Assembly (NCBI GenBank): GCA_031119475.1
Contig: JAVHXV010000002.1
Span: forward strand, 481,233 to 545,232
Length of the DNA stretch: 64,000 nt
Direction of reading: 5' to 3'
From: Pedobacter sp.
GTDB taxonomy: Bacteria; Bacteroidota; Bacteroidia; Sphingobacteriales; Sphingobacteriaceae
Part shown: piece by piece, positions 7,843 through 15,858 of the stretch
How the letters are laid out: each line of letters begins with the position of its first letter
Numbering within the stretch: the first letter of the stretch is position 1
Position numbers and translations under genes: made by a program
Notes under the pieces: generated by a model
Database searches by the model: none
Seen by the model: the letters and a program-made list of their open reading frames with translations, nothing else
What the model was told of the DNA's origin: nothing

Positions 7843-8829
7843 ATGAAAATACTTTACGCCATACAGGGTACCGGAAATGGACATGTGAGCAGGGCAAGGG
7901 AAATTATACCTTTGTTGCAGCAGCATGGAGATCTGGATATCCTCGTTTCGGGCACGCAGGCCGATGTGAGATTAACCCAGGAGGTAAAATATCAGCTCCA
8001 TGGCTTCAGCTTTATCTTCGGAAAAAAAGGAGGGGTAGACCATTATCAGACCTGGAAAAATATGGACCTCTTCAGGTTCAGGTCGGATATGAAAAAAGTG
8101 CCGCTCCGTGACTATAACCTGATCATCAATGATTTTGAGCCGGTTACAGCCTGGGCCTGTCGGAGCCAGGGCATCGAAAGCATTTCGCTCAGTCACCAGG
8201 CCTCTTTTAAATCAAGGCGCGTTCCACGCCCACAGACCATAGATTGGGGGAAACTGATCCTGAGCCACTATGCGCCAACAACCCATCATATCGGATTCCA
8301 TTTTCAGCGGTACGACGACTTTATCTTCACGCCCGTCATCAGGTCGGAAATCAGGGAGCTTAATCCTACGAACTTAGGTCATTATACGGTCTACCTACCG
8401 GCGATAGATGATCAGCATCTCGTTCCACTACTTCAGCAAATTCCGCAGGTGAGGTGGGAAGTATTCTCCAAACATGCAAAAAATGGATATGAAAAGGGAA
8501 ATGTAACCGTGCATCCCGTCAACAATGAACTTTTTAACCAGAGCATGGCCAGCGCCGAAGGATTGCTGACAGGCGGTGGATTTGAAGGCCCTGCCGAAGC
8601 GCTTTTCCTGGGAAAGAAACTGTTGGTTGCGCCGATGCGGTTCCAATATGAGCAACAATGCAATGCCTATGCCCTAAAAAAATTGGGACTTCCCGTAATT
8701 TGGGGCAGTAACCGCAATTGGCTTCCGGCCTTGAAGTCTTTCGTGGATACCCCACAACGGCACCAGTTTAATTTCCCCGATGAAACGGCAGATATTATTG
8801 CACAGGTGGTGAATAAATATGGCCGATGA
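7843..8829 (+). CDS. GT-B glycosyltransferase, MJ1255/UDP-glucuronosyltransferase-like
   Basis: The product is 328 aa. The N-terminus GTGNGHVSRAREIIPLL is the glycine-rich start of the MurG/UGT-like glycosyltransferase group (PF13528 type). The C-terminal half carries the donor-site signature LLTGGGFEGPAEALFLGKKLL followed by QYEQQCNA. These proteins transfer sugars from nucleotide donors to lipid or small acceptors at the cytoplasmic face of the membrane. Pairing with the LpxH-like phosphoesterase upstream suggests a shared glycolipid route; the actual substrate cannot be read from the sequence. The ATG at 7843 fits the family start (MKILYAIQGTG). Confidence 0.85.
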   Translation: MKILYAIQGTGNGHVSRAREIIPLLQQHGDLDILVSGTQADVRLTQEVKYQLHGFSFIFGKKGGVDHYQTWKNMDLFRFRSDMKKVPLRDYNLIINDFEPVTAWACRSQGIESISLSHQASFKSRRVPRPQTIDWGKLILSHYAPTTHHIGFHFQRYDDFIFTPVIRSEIRELNPTNLGHYTVYLPAIDDQHLVPLLQQIPQVRWEVFSKHAKNGYEKGNVTVHPVNNELFNQSMASAEGLLTGGGFEGPAEALFLGKKLLVAPMRFQYEQQCNAYALKKLGLPVIWGSNRNWLPALKSFVDTPQRHQFNFPDETADIIAQVVNKYGR

Positions 8830-8830
8830 G

Positions 8831-9075
8831 ATGCGAGATTGGAGATGTGAGACGAGATGAAAGAGGAAGGAACAAAGACTAAAGCTTAAAGACTAAAGCG
8901 CAAAGACAAAAGAACAAAGCGTAAAGATAAAAGACAAAAGATGATGGTCTTTCTTCTTTTTCCTTTTACCTTTTTCCATCTTACCTCTTCCTCTTCCTCT
9001 TCCTCTTCCCTTTTACCTCTTCCATCTTCCCTCTTACCTCTTCCTTTTTCCCTCTTCCAATCTTTTTCTTTATTT
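8831..9075. repeat. Long purine-arm/pyrimidine-arm word repeat
   Basis: From 8831 the sequence is a run of GAGATG/GAGATT words. It is followed by AAAGACTAAAG (8874-8884 and 8888-8898) and related AAAGAC and AAAG words up to 8940. From 8941 it switches abruptly to pyrimidines: TTCCTTTTACC, then CTTCCTCTTCC repeats and TTCCATCTTCCC, up to about 9062. The open frame through the pyrimidine part would encode a Ser/Leu/Pro run and is not credible. The word AAAGACTAAAG reappears inverted at 62093-62103. Confidence 0.75.
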
Positions 9076-9084
9076 TGCAGCGGC

Positions 9085-10065
9085 ATGATCAACCAGTTTC
9101 GAAATCTACATCCGCTCAATCTTGTGATTTTAGCCGCATATACAATTTTTATGCGTTTGGCAATGCTTTTAAAGGTACATCCGCCACTCAATTTCGAATT
9201 TCTGGAGCCCTATACCAGGCTATTGGTCAAAATTCCCTTACAAAATGCCTTGACCACGGAGGCTAATGTCTTCTTTGCGGCAGTAATCGTTTTTGTGCAG
9301 GCCATCTTATTTAACCGCATCATTAACAACCACAATTTGCTGGCCAGGCCAAGTTACCTGCCGGCATTGCTCTACGTGACGGGATCGAGCCTTTTCCTTC
9401 AATTTATGGTGCTCAGTCCGCCGCTGATCTGCAATTTCCTGTTGATCTGGATGATGGACAAGTTTCTAAAGATTGGCAAAACGCCCAGTGCCATGATGGC
9501 GATGTTCGATATCGGGATCATCATTGCTTTGGGCACGCTGCTCTATTTTCCATTTATTGTGCTGCTAATTATGCTTTGGCTGAGCCTGATGCTTTACCGG
9601 TCCTTTAACTGGCGCGAATGGCTGACCGGACTGATCGGCTTTCTGGTCATTTTTTTCTTTATCGCCGTTTTCTATTATTGGAATGATAACCTGAATTTTT
9701 TTTACAGGATCTGGACACCACTGGTCAATAAATTCCCATCAGAATGGCAGATCAAGTACAACGATTATATCGTGCTCGTTCCAGTGGGGATCATCATGAT
9801 CCTGGCCACGCTGCAATTGCGGGAAAACTTCTTCAGAAGCTTTATCAGTACAAGGAAAGCTTTTCAGATGCTGTTTTTTATGTTCGTCATCGCAGCACTG
9901 AGTTTTTACACCAAACCAGATTTCAGGCTGTTCCATTTTCTGCTCTGTGTTCCGCCGGGGGCGGTATTGCTGGCCTATTACTTTTCCAATGCCAAAAAAA
10001 GATGGATATACGAATCGCTCTTTGCCATTTTGGTGCTCAGCATCCAGTATTTTTTGTTCGTTTAA
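9085..10065 (+). CDS. DUF6427-type polytopic membrane protein
   Basis: The product is 326 aa with about eight to nine hydrophobic helices spread over the whole length. The N-terminus MINQFRNLHPLNLVILAAY and the repeated LLxxWMxxFL/LWLSLMLYRSFNWREWLTGL pattern fit the Bacteroidota DUF6427 family. Function is unknown. The frame extends to 8941, but that part is translated microsatellite (poly-Ser/Leu). The ATG at 9085, just after the repeat, is therefore taken as the start. The gene precedes coaX on the same strand with an 80-base gap. Confidence 0.8.
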   Translation: MINQFRNLHPLNLVILAAYTIFMRLAMLLKVHPPLNFEFLEPYTRLLVKIPLQNALTTEANVFFAAVIVFVQAILFNRIINNHNLLARPSYLPALLYVTGSSLFLQFMVLSPPLICNFLLIWMMDKFLKIGKTPSAMMAMFDIGIIIALGTLLYFPFIVLLIMLWLSLMLYRSFNWREWLTGLIGFLVIFFFIAVFYYWNDNLNFFYRIWTPLVNKFPSEWQIKYNDYIVLVPVGIIMILATLQLRENFFRSFISTRKAFQMLFFMFVIAALSFYTKPDFRLFHFLLCVPPGAVLLAYYFSNAKKRWIYESLFAILVLSIQYFLFV

Positions 10066-10108
10066 CCTTTTTTAACAAATACACACCTTAAAACTTGCTA
10101 AAGATTGA

Positions 10109-10116
10109 TAGCTTTG
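10109..10116 (+). promoter_or_regulatory. Possible -7 element before coaX
   Basis: TAGCTTTG matches TAnnTTTG, 29 bases upstream of the coaX ATG. No TTTG is found at the usual -33 distance, so only the -7 half is supported. A start here would drive the coaX-barrel-lptC group. Confidence 0.4.
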
Positions 10117-10145
10117 TGCCGTAAAGTTAGGCATAGTACCTTTTG

Positions 10146-10892
10146 ATGGCCAATCTGGTAATTGATATTGGAAATTCCAACACGAAGCTGGCAGTTTTTG
10201 ACCAACAAAAGCTGGTCCATGAGCAACAGCTGAAAGAATTTGATCAGCATGTGCTGAACAAACTGATCGATAACTACCAGGTGAGCCATGCTACGGTGTC
10301 GAGCGTAAATCAGGAAATTGGAGAATTGGGCGTTTTTTTGGCAAAGGCCGTCAACTATATCCCATTTTCTACTGCGATTACGGCAGGCATAGCTAATCAA
10401 TACGGCACAAGGAATACCCTTGGCCAGGACCGCTGGGCTAAGGTTTTAGCAGTAAATGGATTGTTTACCGGCAAAAATTGCTTGATGATCGACGCTGGAA
10501 CGTGCATTACCTACGATGTGCTTACTGCAGAAAAGGCCTACTTTGGAGGGAGCATCAGTTTGGGCATCAAAATGCGATTTGAGGCGCTGCACCATTTCAC
10601 AGAAAGGTTGCCCTTGGTGACATGGACTAGGGAAGAAATAAATATCCCCGAAGGTAACAACACCATCAATGCAATTAAAAGTGGTGTACTTCAGGGGGTT
10701 ATAAACGAAGTTGAAGGTTTTATCAGCTTGGCAAATAAGAAATATAAAGACCTGACGGTGATTGTAACAGGTGGAGATGCAGATTTTTTGAACAAACAAT
10801 TAAAAAACAGCATCTTTGCATCCCAAATTATACAAGAACCCCATTTGGTACTTAAAGGATTAAATGAAGCTATACATCATCATGTTCAATAA
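10146..10892 (+). CDS. coaX: Type III pantothenate kinase
   Basis: CoaX phosphorylates pantothenate with ATP, the first step of coenzyme A synthesis. It belongs to the ASKHA fold. The 248-aa product shows the phosphate-1 loop DIGNSNTKLAVFD at residues 6-18, the GTRNTLGQDRWAKVLA segment carrying the catalytic Asp, the DAGTCITYDVL phosphate-2 motif, and the GGSISLGIKMRFEAL stretch. The last motif normally reads with PG where this one has LG, a small deviation. The ATG at 10146 is preferred over an adjacent in-frame TTG. The 3' end overlaps the following outer-membrane gene, and the order coaX-barrel-lptC is common in this phylum. Confidence 0.95.
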   Translation: MANLVIDIGNSNTKLAVFDQQKLVHEQQLKEFDQHVLNKLIDNYQVSHATVSSVNQEIGELGVFLAKAVNYIPFSTAITAGIANQYGTRNTLGQDRWAKVLAVNGLFTGKNCLMIDAGTCITYDVLTAEKAYFGGSISLGIKMRFEALHHFTERLPLVTWTREEINIPEGNNTINAIKSGVLQGVINEVEGFISLANKKYKDLTVIVTGGDADFLNKQLKNSIFASQIIQEPHLVLKGLNEAIHHHVQ

Positions 10893-12174
10893 AATAAGAT
10901 ATACGTTTGTAGCCTGCCTGGTTGTAATGGGCATGGCGGCAAATGCACAGGTTACCACACAATCTCCCTACTCGAAATTCGGTCTGGGCAACATCAAGGG
11001 CTCAGCGACACCACAGTTTAGGGCCATGGGCGGCATTTCAGCCGGGGTATTCAAGACCAGCTTCTTTAACAACATCAACATCCAAAACCCAGCTTCTTAT
11101 GCTGGAATTACATTGACTACATTAGATATTGGTTTAACTGGCGGGCTTACCGAATTGAAGAACAGTACCGAAACGGCCAATAGCTTTAATGCTACGCTCA
11201 GCCATGTGGCGATGGCCTTTCCCATTTCTGCAAAATCGGCCTTGAGCATCGGGATCCTTCCTTATTCGGAATTGGGCTACGACTTTAAAAATACGACGAC
11301 CATTGGCAGCAAAACGGTTGATTTCAAATATTTGGGCGAAGGCGGATTGACCAAAGCGTACATTGGCTACGGCATCCAGTTTGGCGATCACTTCAGGGTG
11401 GGGGCCAATGCAGAATACTTATTTGGCAACCTTTCTGAAAGCAGGTCTACGGAGTATATCTTAGAGCCTGGGGCCATGAATTCGAAGTTGCAGAACAAGA
11501 ACAGTGTAGGTGGATTGGCCTATTCTTATGGTGCCCAGTATGATTTCCGCATTGCGAGCAAAACTTCGTTGGTGATCGGCTATTCGGGTTCTTCTTCATC
11601 GAAGATCAATTCGCGCAAGACACAGGTGGTTACACAGTACCTGAACGATTCGCAGGGCAACGAACAGCCAGCTTTGGATACCTTGCTTTTTGTAGACAAT
11701 GCCAAGACCAACCTGAAACTTCCTCTGCTCCATAATTTTGGGGTGAGCATCCAAAAAGACAACAAATGGTTGGTAGGAGCCGATTATCGTATCGGAAAAT
11801 GGTCTGACCTGAGCATTGATCACGTAAATCAGGGATTACAGGATACCCGAGGTTTTTCTGTTGGCGGACAGTTCACGCCAGACATTACCGCCATCAGCGG
11901 ATATTTTAAACGTGTAGATTACAGGTTCGGCTTTACTTACGATAAAACCTATATCCAGCTCAATCAGCATGATGTGACGCAGAAGGCCATCACCTTAGGT
12001 TTCGGGCTTCCGCTTTCTTCTTATTCGAGATCATCGTTCTACAAAATGAATTTCGCTGCAGAAATCGGTCAGCGGGGAACTGTCAGCAATGGCCTGATCC
12101 AAGAGCGTTACCTCAATTTCCATTTGGGCTTTACGCTTAACGACAAGTGGTTCAGTAGGTTTAGGTTCGATTAA
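10882..12174 (+). CDS. Outer-membrane beta-barrel protein (coaX-lptC linked)
   Basis: The product is 430 aa with a signal peptide MFNKIRYTFVACLVVMGMAANAQ. A SPYSKFGLGNIKG start follows, then alternating hydrophobic/polar strands rich in Gly, Tyr and Phe. It ends in the aromatic strand DKWFSRFRFD, typical of an outer-membrane barrel. Members of this group sit between coaX and lptC in many Bacteroidota, suggesting a role in envelope lipid or LPS homeostasis, but no activity is established. I chose ATG 10882 (11-base overlap with coaX) because it starts directly at the signal peptide; an ATG at 10864 would add six residues. The lptC start overlaps its stop codon by one base. Confidence 0.8.
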   Translation: MFNKIRYTFVACLVVMGMAANAQVTTQSPYSKFGLGNIKGSATPQFRAMGGISAGVFKTSFFNNINIQNPASYAGITLTTLDIGLTGGLTELKNSTETANSFNATLSHVAMAFPISAKSALSIGILPYSELGYDFKNTTTIGSKTVDFKYLGEGGLTKAYIGYGIQFGDHFRVGANAEYLFGNLSESRSTEYILEPGAMNSKLQNKNSVGGLAYSYGAQYDFRIASKTSLVIGYSGSSSSKINSRKTQVVTQYLNDSQGNEQPALDTLLFVDNAKTNLKLPLLHNFGVSIQKDNKWLVGADYRIGKWSDLSIDHVNQGLQDTRGFSVGGQFTPDITAISGYFKRVDYRFGFTYDKTYIQLNQHDVTQKAITLGFGLPLSSYSRSSFYKMNFAAEIGQRGTVSNGLIQERYLNFHLGFTLNDKWFSRFRFD

Positions 12175-12746
12175 TGTGGCGTAGGGGCATTATATTGAGC
12201 ATCAGTTGGCTCTGCATGGCAGTGTTGTTGGCATGCACTGATGATGACCTGCAGAATGCCACAGCCATTTCTTCCAAAAAAATAACCTTGAGCAAAGACC
12301 GGTCTTACGATGTTGAGATTATCTATAGCGATTCGGCAAAAGTAAAGGCGAAAGGTTTTGCGCCCATATTGGATCAGGTTACCCCCTCGCAAGGCATGAA
12401 ATATAACGAGATGCCAAAAGGGGTGAAGGTTGAATTTTTTGACGAAATGCTCAAAAGTACGGGCACCATCCGGTCTGATTATGCCATCAACAGGGAAAGC
12501 GATAAGGTGACCGTATTCAAGAAAAATGTAGTCGTAGTAACCGAAACCATCACCTTTACCACCGAACAGCTCACCTGGGACGAAAATAAACGCAACTATA
12601 CCTCACCTGCCGGTACCGTCACCACCAAAGATGGGAACGTACTCACCGGAACAGCTTTCAGCGCACCGCAGGATTTCAGCACTTTTAAGATCGTGCAGGG
12701 AACCGGAAGCGCCAATGTTAAAAATGACCTGATCGGCAGTCCTTAG
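12174..12746 (+). CDS. lptC: LPS export protein LptC
   Basis: LptC is the membrane-anchored periplasmic component that receives LPS from the LptBFG transporter and passes it to LptA. The product is 190 aa with a hydrophobic N-terminus ending in a lipobox (LLAC, Cys21), so it is predicted to be a lipoprotein, as is usual in this phylum. The periplasmic part holds the LptC/OstA-like pattern: GFAPILDQV, then MPKGVKVEFFDE, then beta-strand repeats around TSPAGTVTTKDGNVLTGT. The ATG overlaps the stop codon of the barrel gene, which suggests coupled expression. An intergenic word repeat follows. Confidence 0.85.
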   Translation: MWRRGIILSISWLCMAVLLACTDDDLQNATAISSKKITLSKDRSYDVEIIYSDSAKVKAKGFAPILDQVTPSQGMKYNEMPKGVKVEFFDEMLKSTGTIRSDYAINRESDKVTVFKKNVVVVTETITFTTEQLTWDENKRNYTSPAGTVTTKDGNVLTGTAFSAPQDFSTFKIVQGTGSANVKNDLIGSP

Positions 12747-12950
12747 TTGGTAGTCATTAGTCAATAGTCAATAATCAATAGTCAATAATCATTAGTCATT
12801 GATCACTAGTCATTGCTGTATTCATGTAATCCACGATCTATTATCTTTTGCCTATCATCCATTGGCCCTCTTCCATCTTCCATCTTCCATCTTCCATCTT
12901 CCTTTTTCCTTCTTCCATCTTCCCTTTTCCCTTTTACTTTATCCTTCCAT
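12746..12950. repeat. AGTCAATAGTCA and CTTCCATCTTCCATC word repeats
   Basis: The space after lptC is filled by two word families. The first (12749-12815) repeats AGTCATTAGTCAATAGTCA and TCAATAATCA. The second (12870-12945) repeats TTCCATC, about five exact copies in tandem, followed by TTTTCC and TTCCC. The frame running through the second part (12799-13038) is low complexity. The first word family is shared with 15721-15803. Confidence 0.75.
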
Positions 12951-13039
12951 CGCGGCCATAAAAATTTATTTTCTAATTAGTTGCAAATTTGTATCTTGCG
13001 CCCTCTTAAAAAAAATTATAAATAAGAATAAAAAGTAAT

Positions 13040-15127
13040 ATGGGATTAATGACTTTCATGCGTACCAGAATGGGATATTTTCTAGTAGGAGGTATCGCAG
13101 TGGTATTAGCATTATTTGTTTTGGAGCCGTTGCTTCAACAGGGCTCTGCATTTATGGGTGCCTCAAATGTTGTGGGAACAATCGAGGGTGAGGATGTTAA
13201 ATATGAAGATTTTAATGCGAAATATGACCAGACGGTCAACCAATACCGTTCGCAATATGGCGTGAGCAATCCGCAGATCCAGGCTATGGCATTAGATCAG
13301 GCATGGAATGCAGAGATTGCAGAGCACCTCCTCACTAAGGAGTACGCACGTTTGGGGATCATCGTTTCGAGCACAGAACTATACGACCTGGTCAATGGTG
13401 CAAATCCAAGTCCATTGATCCTTCAGTCGTTTACCAACCAGCAAACTGGTCAATTTGATAAAAATGCGCTATTGGCGTCGTTAAATGCAAGGAAGACCAA
13501 TCCACAGCTTAAGCAACAGTGGATCTTGTTGGAAGACCAGATCGAAAAACAGGTGCTGCAATCAAAATATGACCGCCTGATCCGCAGCTCGATCTACGTA
13601 ACTTCCCTAGAGGCCAATGACGATTATACCAACAGGAACAAATTGGCCAACTTTAGCTATGTTAACCTTGATTATAGCAGCATTTTAGATGGTGGGGTAA
13701 AATTAACCGATGCCGATTACCAAGCTTATTATGATGCGCACAAAGGGGCTTTCGTAAACCCTACCGAAACCAGAAGTTTGGCCTATGTCTCTTTCAGCAT
13801 TAAGCCAACGGCGGCCGATACAGCAGTAATCAAAGCACAGGTAGATAAATTGGCCGCAGATTTTAGAACGACGCCAAACGACTCGCTTTTTGCGGCAAAC
13901 AATTCTGATGTCAAGATTCCTTTTGTGTATTTGGGCAAAGGAAAGTTAGATCCGGCAGTAGACTCTGTCATCTTCAATTTGCCTGCAGGCAGTTTTTACG
14001 GACCAACCTTATCTGGCAATTCTTACAAACTGATCAAAGTGGTGTCATCACGCATGTCTCCCGACTCGGTTAAAGCTAGCCACATCCTGATCAATCCTAC
14101 CACTGTAGGTGGAGAGGCCCAGGCCTTTAAGTTGGCCGACTCGTTGAAGAAATTGGTTCAAGGTGGTGGTAATTTTGCCGAACTGGCCAAAAAATACAGT
14201 GTAGATGGCTCAAAAGATAATGGTGGCGATCTGGGAACGTTTGACCGTTATGCCAATATGGTTCCAGAATTCCTTAATGCGGCATTTGAAGGCAGCACCG
14301 GCGACATCAAAGTGGTAAAAACACAATTTGGTGTACATGTCATCAAAATCGACAAGCAGATCGGTTCTTCTAAAGTATCGAAGTTGGCCTATATCGAAAA
14401 ATCTTTGGCACCAAGCTCGAAAACTAGGGACATGGCCTATAAAAAAGCTATTGCCTTTAAAGATGAAGCCGATTCGAAAAACTTCGAAGACCTGGCCAAG
14501 AAAAAAGGATATACCGTAGGAGTGGCCGATAACATCAAACCAACCCAAGGCTTTGCGCCAGGACTTGACGATCCACGTGCACTGATCAGGGCCGCCTACA
14601 AAGGCGATAAGGATGATGTACTGCCGGAAGTCTATAAAATGACAGATGCCTTTGTAGTAGCCAAATTGACTGCAGTAAAGCCTAAAGGGCAGTTGTCACT
14701 TGAGGATGTGAAAAAACAGATCCAACCAATGGTACTCAATGCGGCAAAGGCTAAGATCCTGACCGCTAAATTTGATAAAGCTGGCGCTGGAAGCTTAGAG
14801 CAGGTTGCACAAAAGGTTGGAAAAGCTGTAGCTCCGGTTCAGAATATCGTATTTGCCAATCCGATTATTCCAGGCCTGGCCCAGGAAAATAAAGTGGTCG
14901 GTGCGATATTTGGCTCACAGGTAGGTAAAGTTTCTAAGCCGATCGAAGGTGATCGTGGCGTATACGTGATCAGGGTCGATGCCTTTACCAATCCTGCACC
15001 AATGCCAAACACATTCAAGCAAAAAGAAACCATGCTGATGGGTATTACGCAGCGTGCTTTCGGACTGGCATTCTCTGCCTTGCAGGATAAGAGTGACATT
15101 AAAGACAATCGTGTGAATTTCTATTAG
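13040..15127 (+). CDS. PpiD/SurA-type periplasmic peptidyl-prolyl isomerase
   Basis: This membrane-anchored foldase for outer-membrane proteins is 695 aa. One N-terminal helix (about residues 13-31, GYFLVGGIAVVLALFVLEPLL) is followed by a SurA_N-like chaperone domain (about 40-330). A parvulin (PPIC) domain lies at about 345-445, recognisable from VKASHILINPT, then FAELAKKYSVDGSKDNGGDLGTF, then VVKTQFGVHVIKI. A second, degenerate rotamase-like region lies toward the C-terminus (about 480-620). Length and layout match PpiD of Bacteroidota. Its place just after lptC fits a role in outer-membrane assembly. A terminator follows directly. Confidence 0.9.
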   Translation: MGLMTFMRTRMGYFLVGGIAVVLALFVLEPLLQQGSAFMGASNVVGTIEGEDVKYEDFNAKYDQTVNQYRSQYGVSNPQIQAMALDQAWNAEIAEHLLTKEYARLGIIVSSTELYDLVNGANPSPLILQSFTNQQTGQFDKNALLASLNARKTNPQLKQQWILLEDQIEKQVLQSKYDRLIRSSIYVTSLEANDDYTNRNKLANFSYVNLDYSSILDGGVKLTDADYQAYYDAHKGAFVNPTETRSLAYVSFSIKPTAADTAVIKAQVDKLAADFRTTPNDSLFAANNSDVKIPFVYLGKGKLDPAVDSVIFNLPAGSFYGPTLSGNSYKLIKVVSSRMSPDSVKASHILINPTTVGGEAQAFKLADSLKKLVQGGGNFAELAKKYSVDGSKDNGGDLGTFDRYANMVPEFLNAAFEGSTGDIKVVKTQFGVHVIKIDKQIGSSKVSKLAYIEKSLAPSSKTRDMAYKKAIAFKDEADSKNFEDLAKKKGYTVGVADNIKPTQGFAPGLDDPRALIRAAYKGDKDDVLPEVYKMTDAFVVAKLTAVKPKGQLSLEDVKKQIQPMVLNAAKAKILTAKFDKAGAGSLEQVAQKVGKAVAPVQNIVFANPIIPGLAQENKVVGAIFGSQVGKVSKPIEGDRGVYVIRVDAFTNPAPMPNTFKQKETMLMGITQRAFGLAFSALQDKSDIKDNRVNFY

Positions 15128-15149
15128 AAATTCCTTTAAAAATTATATG

Positions 15150-15157
15150 TAATTTTG
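15150..15157 (+). promoter_or_regulatory. Possible -7 element before the DUF2480 gene, overlapping terminator region
   Basis: TAATTTTG matches TAnnTTTG exactly. A start about seven bases downstream would begin the transcript at the terminator hairpin of the preceding gene. No good -33 element is visible. Confidence 0.35.
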
Positions 15158-15158
15158 T

Positions 15159-15190
15159 ACCGCCTCAGCATTTGCTCGGGGCGGTTTTTT
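15159..15190 (+). terminator. Rho-independent terminator after the foldase gene
   Basis: ACCGCCTCAGC (15159-15169) pairs with GCTCGGGGCGGT (15174-15185), with one G-T pair and one bulged base. The loop is ATTT and the stem is followed by six T (15185-15190). It lies 31 bases after the stop codon. Confidence 0.85.
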
Positions 15191-15200
15191 ATTGATACAT

Positions 15201-15734
15201 ATGGATATTCAGGAAAATATAGTCAATAAGGTAGCTTCGAGCGGATTGGTCACTTTGAACCTGGAAGATTATTTCCACAAAGGCGAACGCTTGGTGTATG
15301 ATATAAAAGACAATCTGTTCCATGGCCTGATTTTAAAGGAACAAGATTTCAGGGCCTTTATCAAAGCACATGACTGGACGCAGTATGCCGGCAAGAACAT
15401 CGCCATTACGTGTACTGCCGATGCGATCGTACCCACATGGGCATACATGCTGCTGGCCAATAAGATGCAGCCCTATGCCAACGAAATTGTTTTTGGCGAA
15501 CTGGAGACCTTAGAGACGTTACTCTATAGCAAGGCGCTGGCCAAGGTCAACGTTGATGATTTTGCTGGCCAAAGGGTAGTGATCAAGGGATGTGCCGACA
15601 TTGAGGTGCCGGTTTCGGCCTATGTGGAGATTACCGCCTTGCTTACACCTGTGGTTAAGAGCATCATGTACGGAGAGCCTTGTTCTACCGTGCCGATATT
15701 TAAGCGGAAAGAGGATAAAGGTGATAGTCAATAG
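15201..15734 (+). CDS. DUF2480 family protein
   Basis: This 177-aa soluble protein has the layout of the Bacteroidota DUF2480 family: an N-terminal helix (MDIQENIVNKVASSG), a LNLEDYFHKGERLVYDIKDNLFHGLILKE stretch, then DWTQYAGKNIAITCTADAIVPTWAYMLLANK. A C-terminal half ends in KGCADIEVPVSAYVEITALLTPVVKSIMYGEPCSTVPIFK. The family is common next to DUF3108 and DUF3109 genes in this phylum. Function is unknown; the two Cys residues in the conserved GC and PCS positions could bind a metal, but that is speculation. I chose ATG 15201 over an in-frame TTG nine bases earlier. Confidence 0.85.
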   Translation: MDIQENIVNKVASSGLVTLNLEDYFHKGERLVYDIKDNLFHGLILKEQDFRAFIKAHDWTQYAGKNIAITCTADAIVPTWAYMLLANKMQPYANEIVFGELETLETLLYSKALAKVNVDDFAGQRVVIKGCADIEVPVSAYVEITALLTPVVKSIMYGEPCSTVPIFKRKEDKGDSQ

Positions 15735-15803
15735 TCATTGGTCATTGGTCATTGGTCATTGGTCGTTGTTCAGTAGCGCTAAGCTATATCACTATTGACT
15801 ATC
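15721..15803. repeat. GATAGTCAATAGT inverted repeat with TCATTGG array
   Basis: GATAGTCAATAGT (15723-15735) at the 3' end of the DUF2480 frame is exactly complementary to ACTATTGACTATC (15791-15803). Between them TCATTGG is repeated about four times (15735-15763). The 13-bp stem would enclose a 55-base loop. The same word family occurs after lptC. Confidence 0.8.
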
Positions 15804-15858
15804 AGCTATGGGCAAAAGTTTGGATTGCTTTTTGTTTTACATGACAAAACACACACAG

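Noticed and set aside
8941-9084. N-terminal extension of the DUF6427-type gene
   Set aside because: It is a translation of a pyrimidine microsatellite (Ser/Leu/Pro run); ATG 9085 gives the expected family start.
12746-12950. CRISPR array
   Set aside because: The repeats are 7-12 bases, variable and without spacers of constant length; no cas gene is present.
12799-13038. 79-codon plus-strand frame
   Set aside because: It translates the TTCCATC word repeat into a low-complexity Ser/Leu/Phe/His peptide and has no plausible start context, so it is not a gene.
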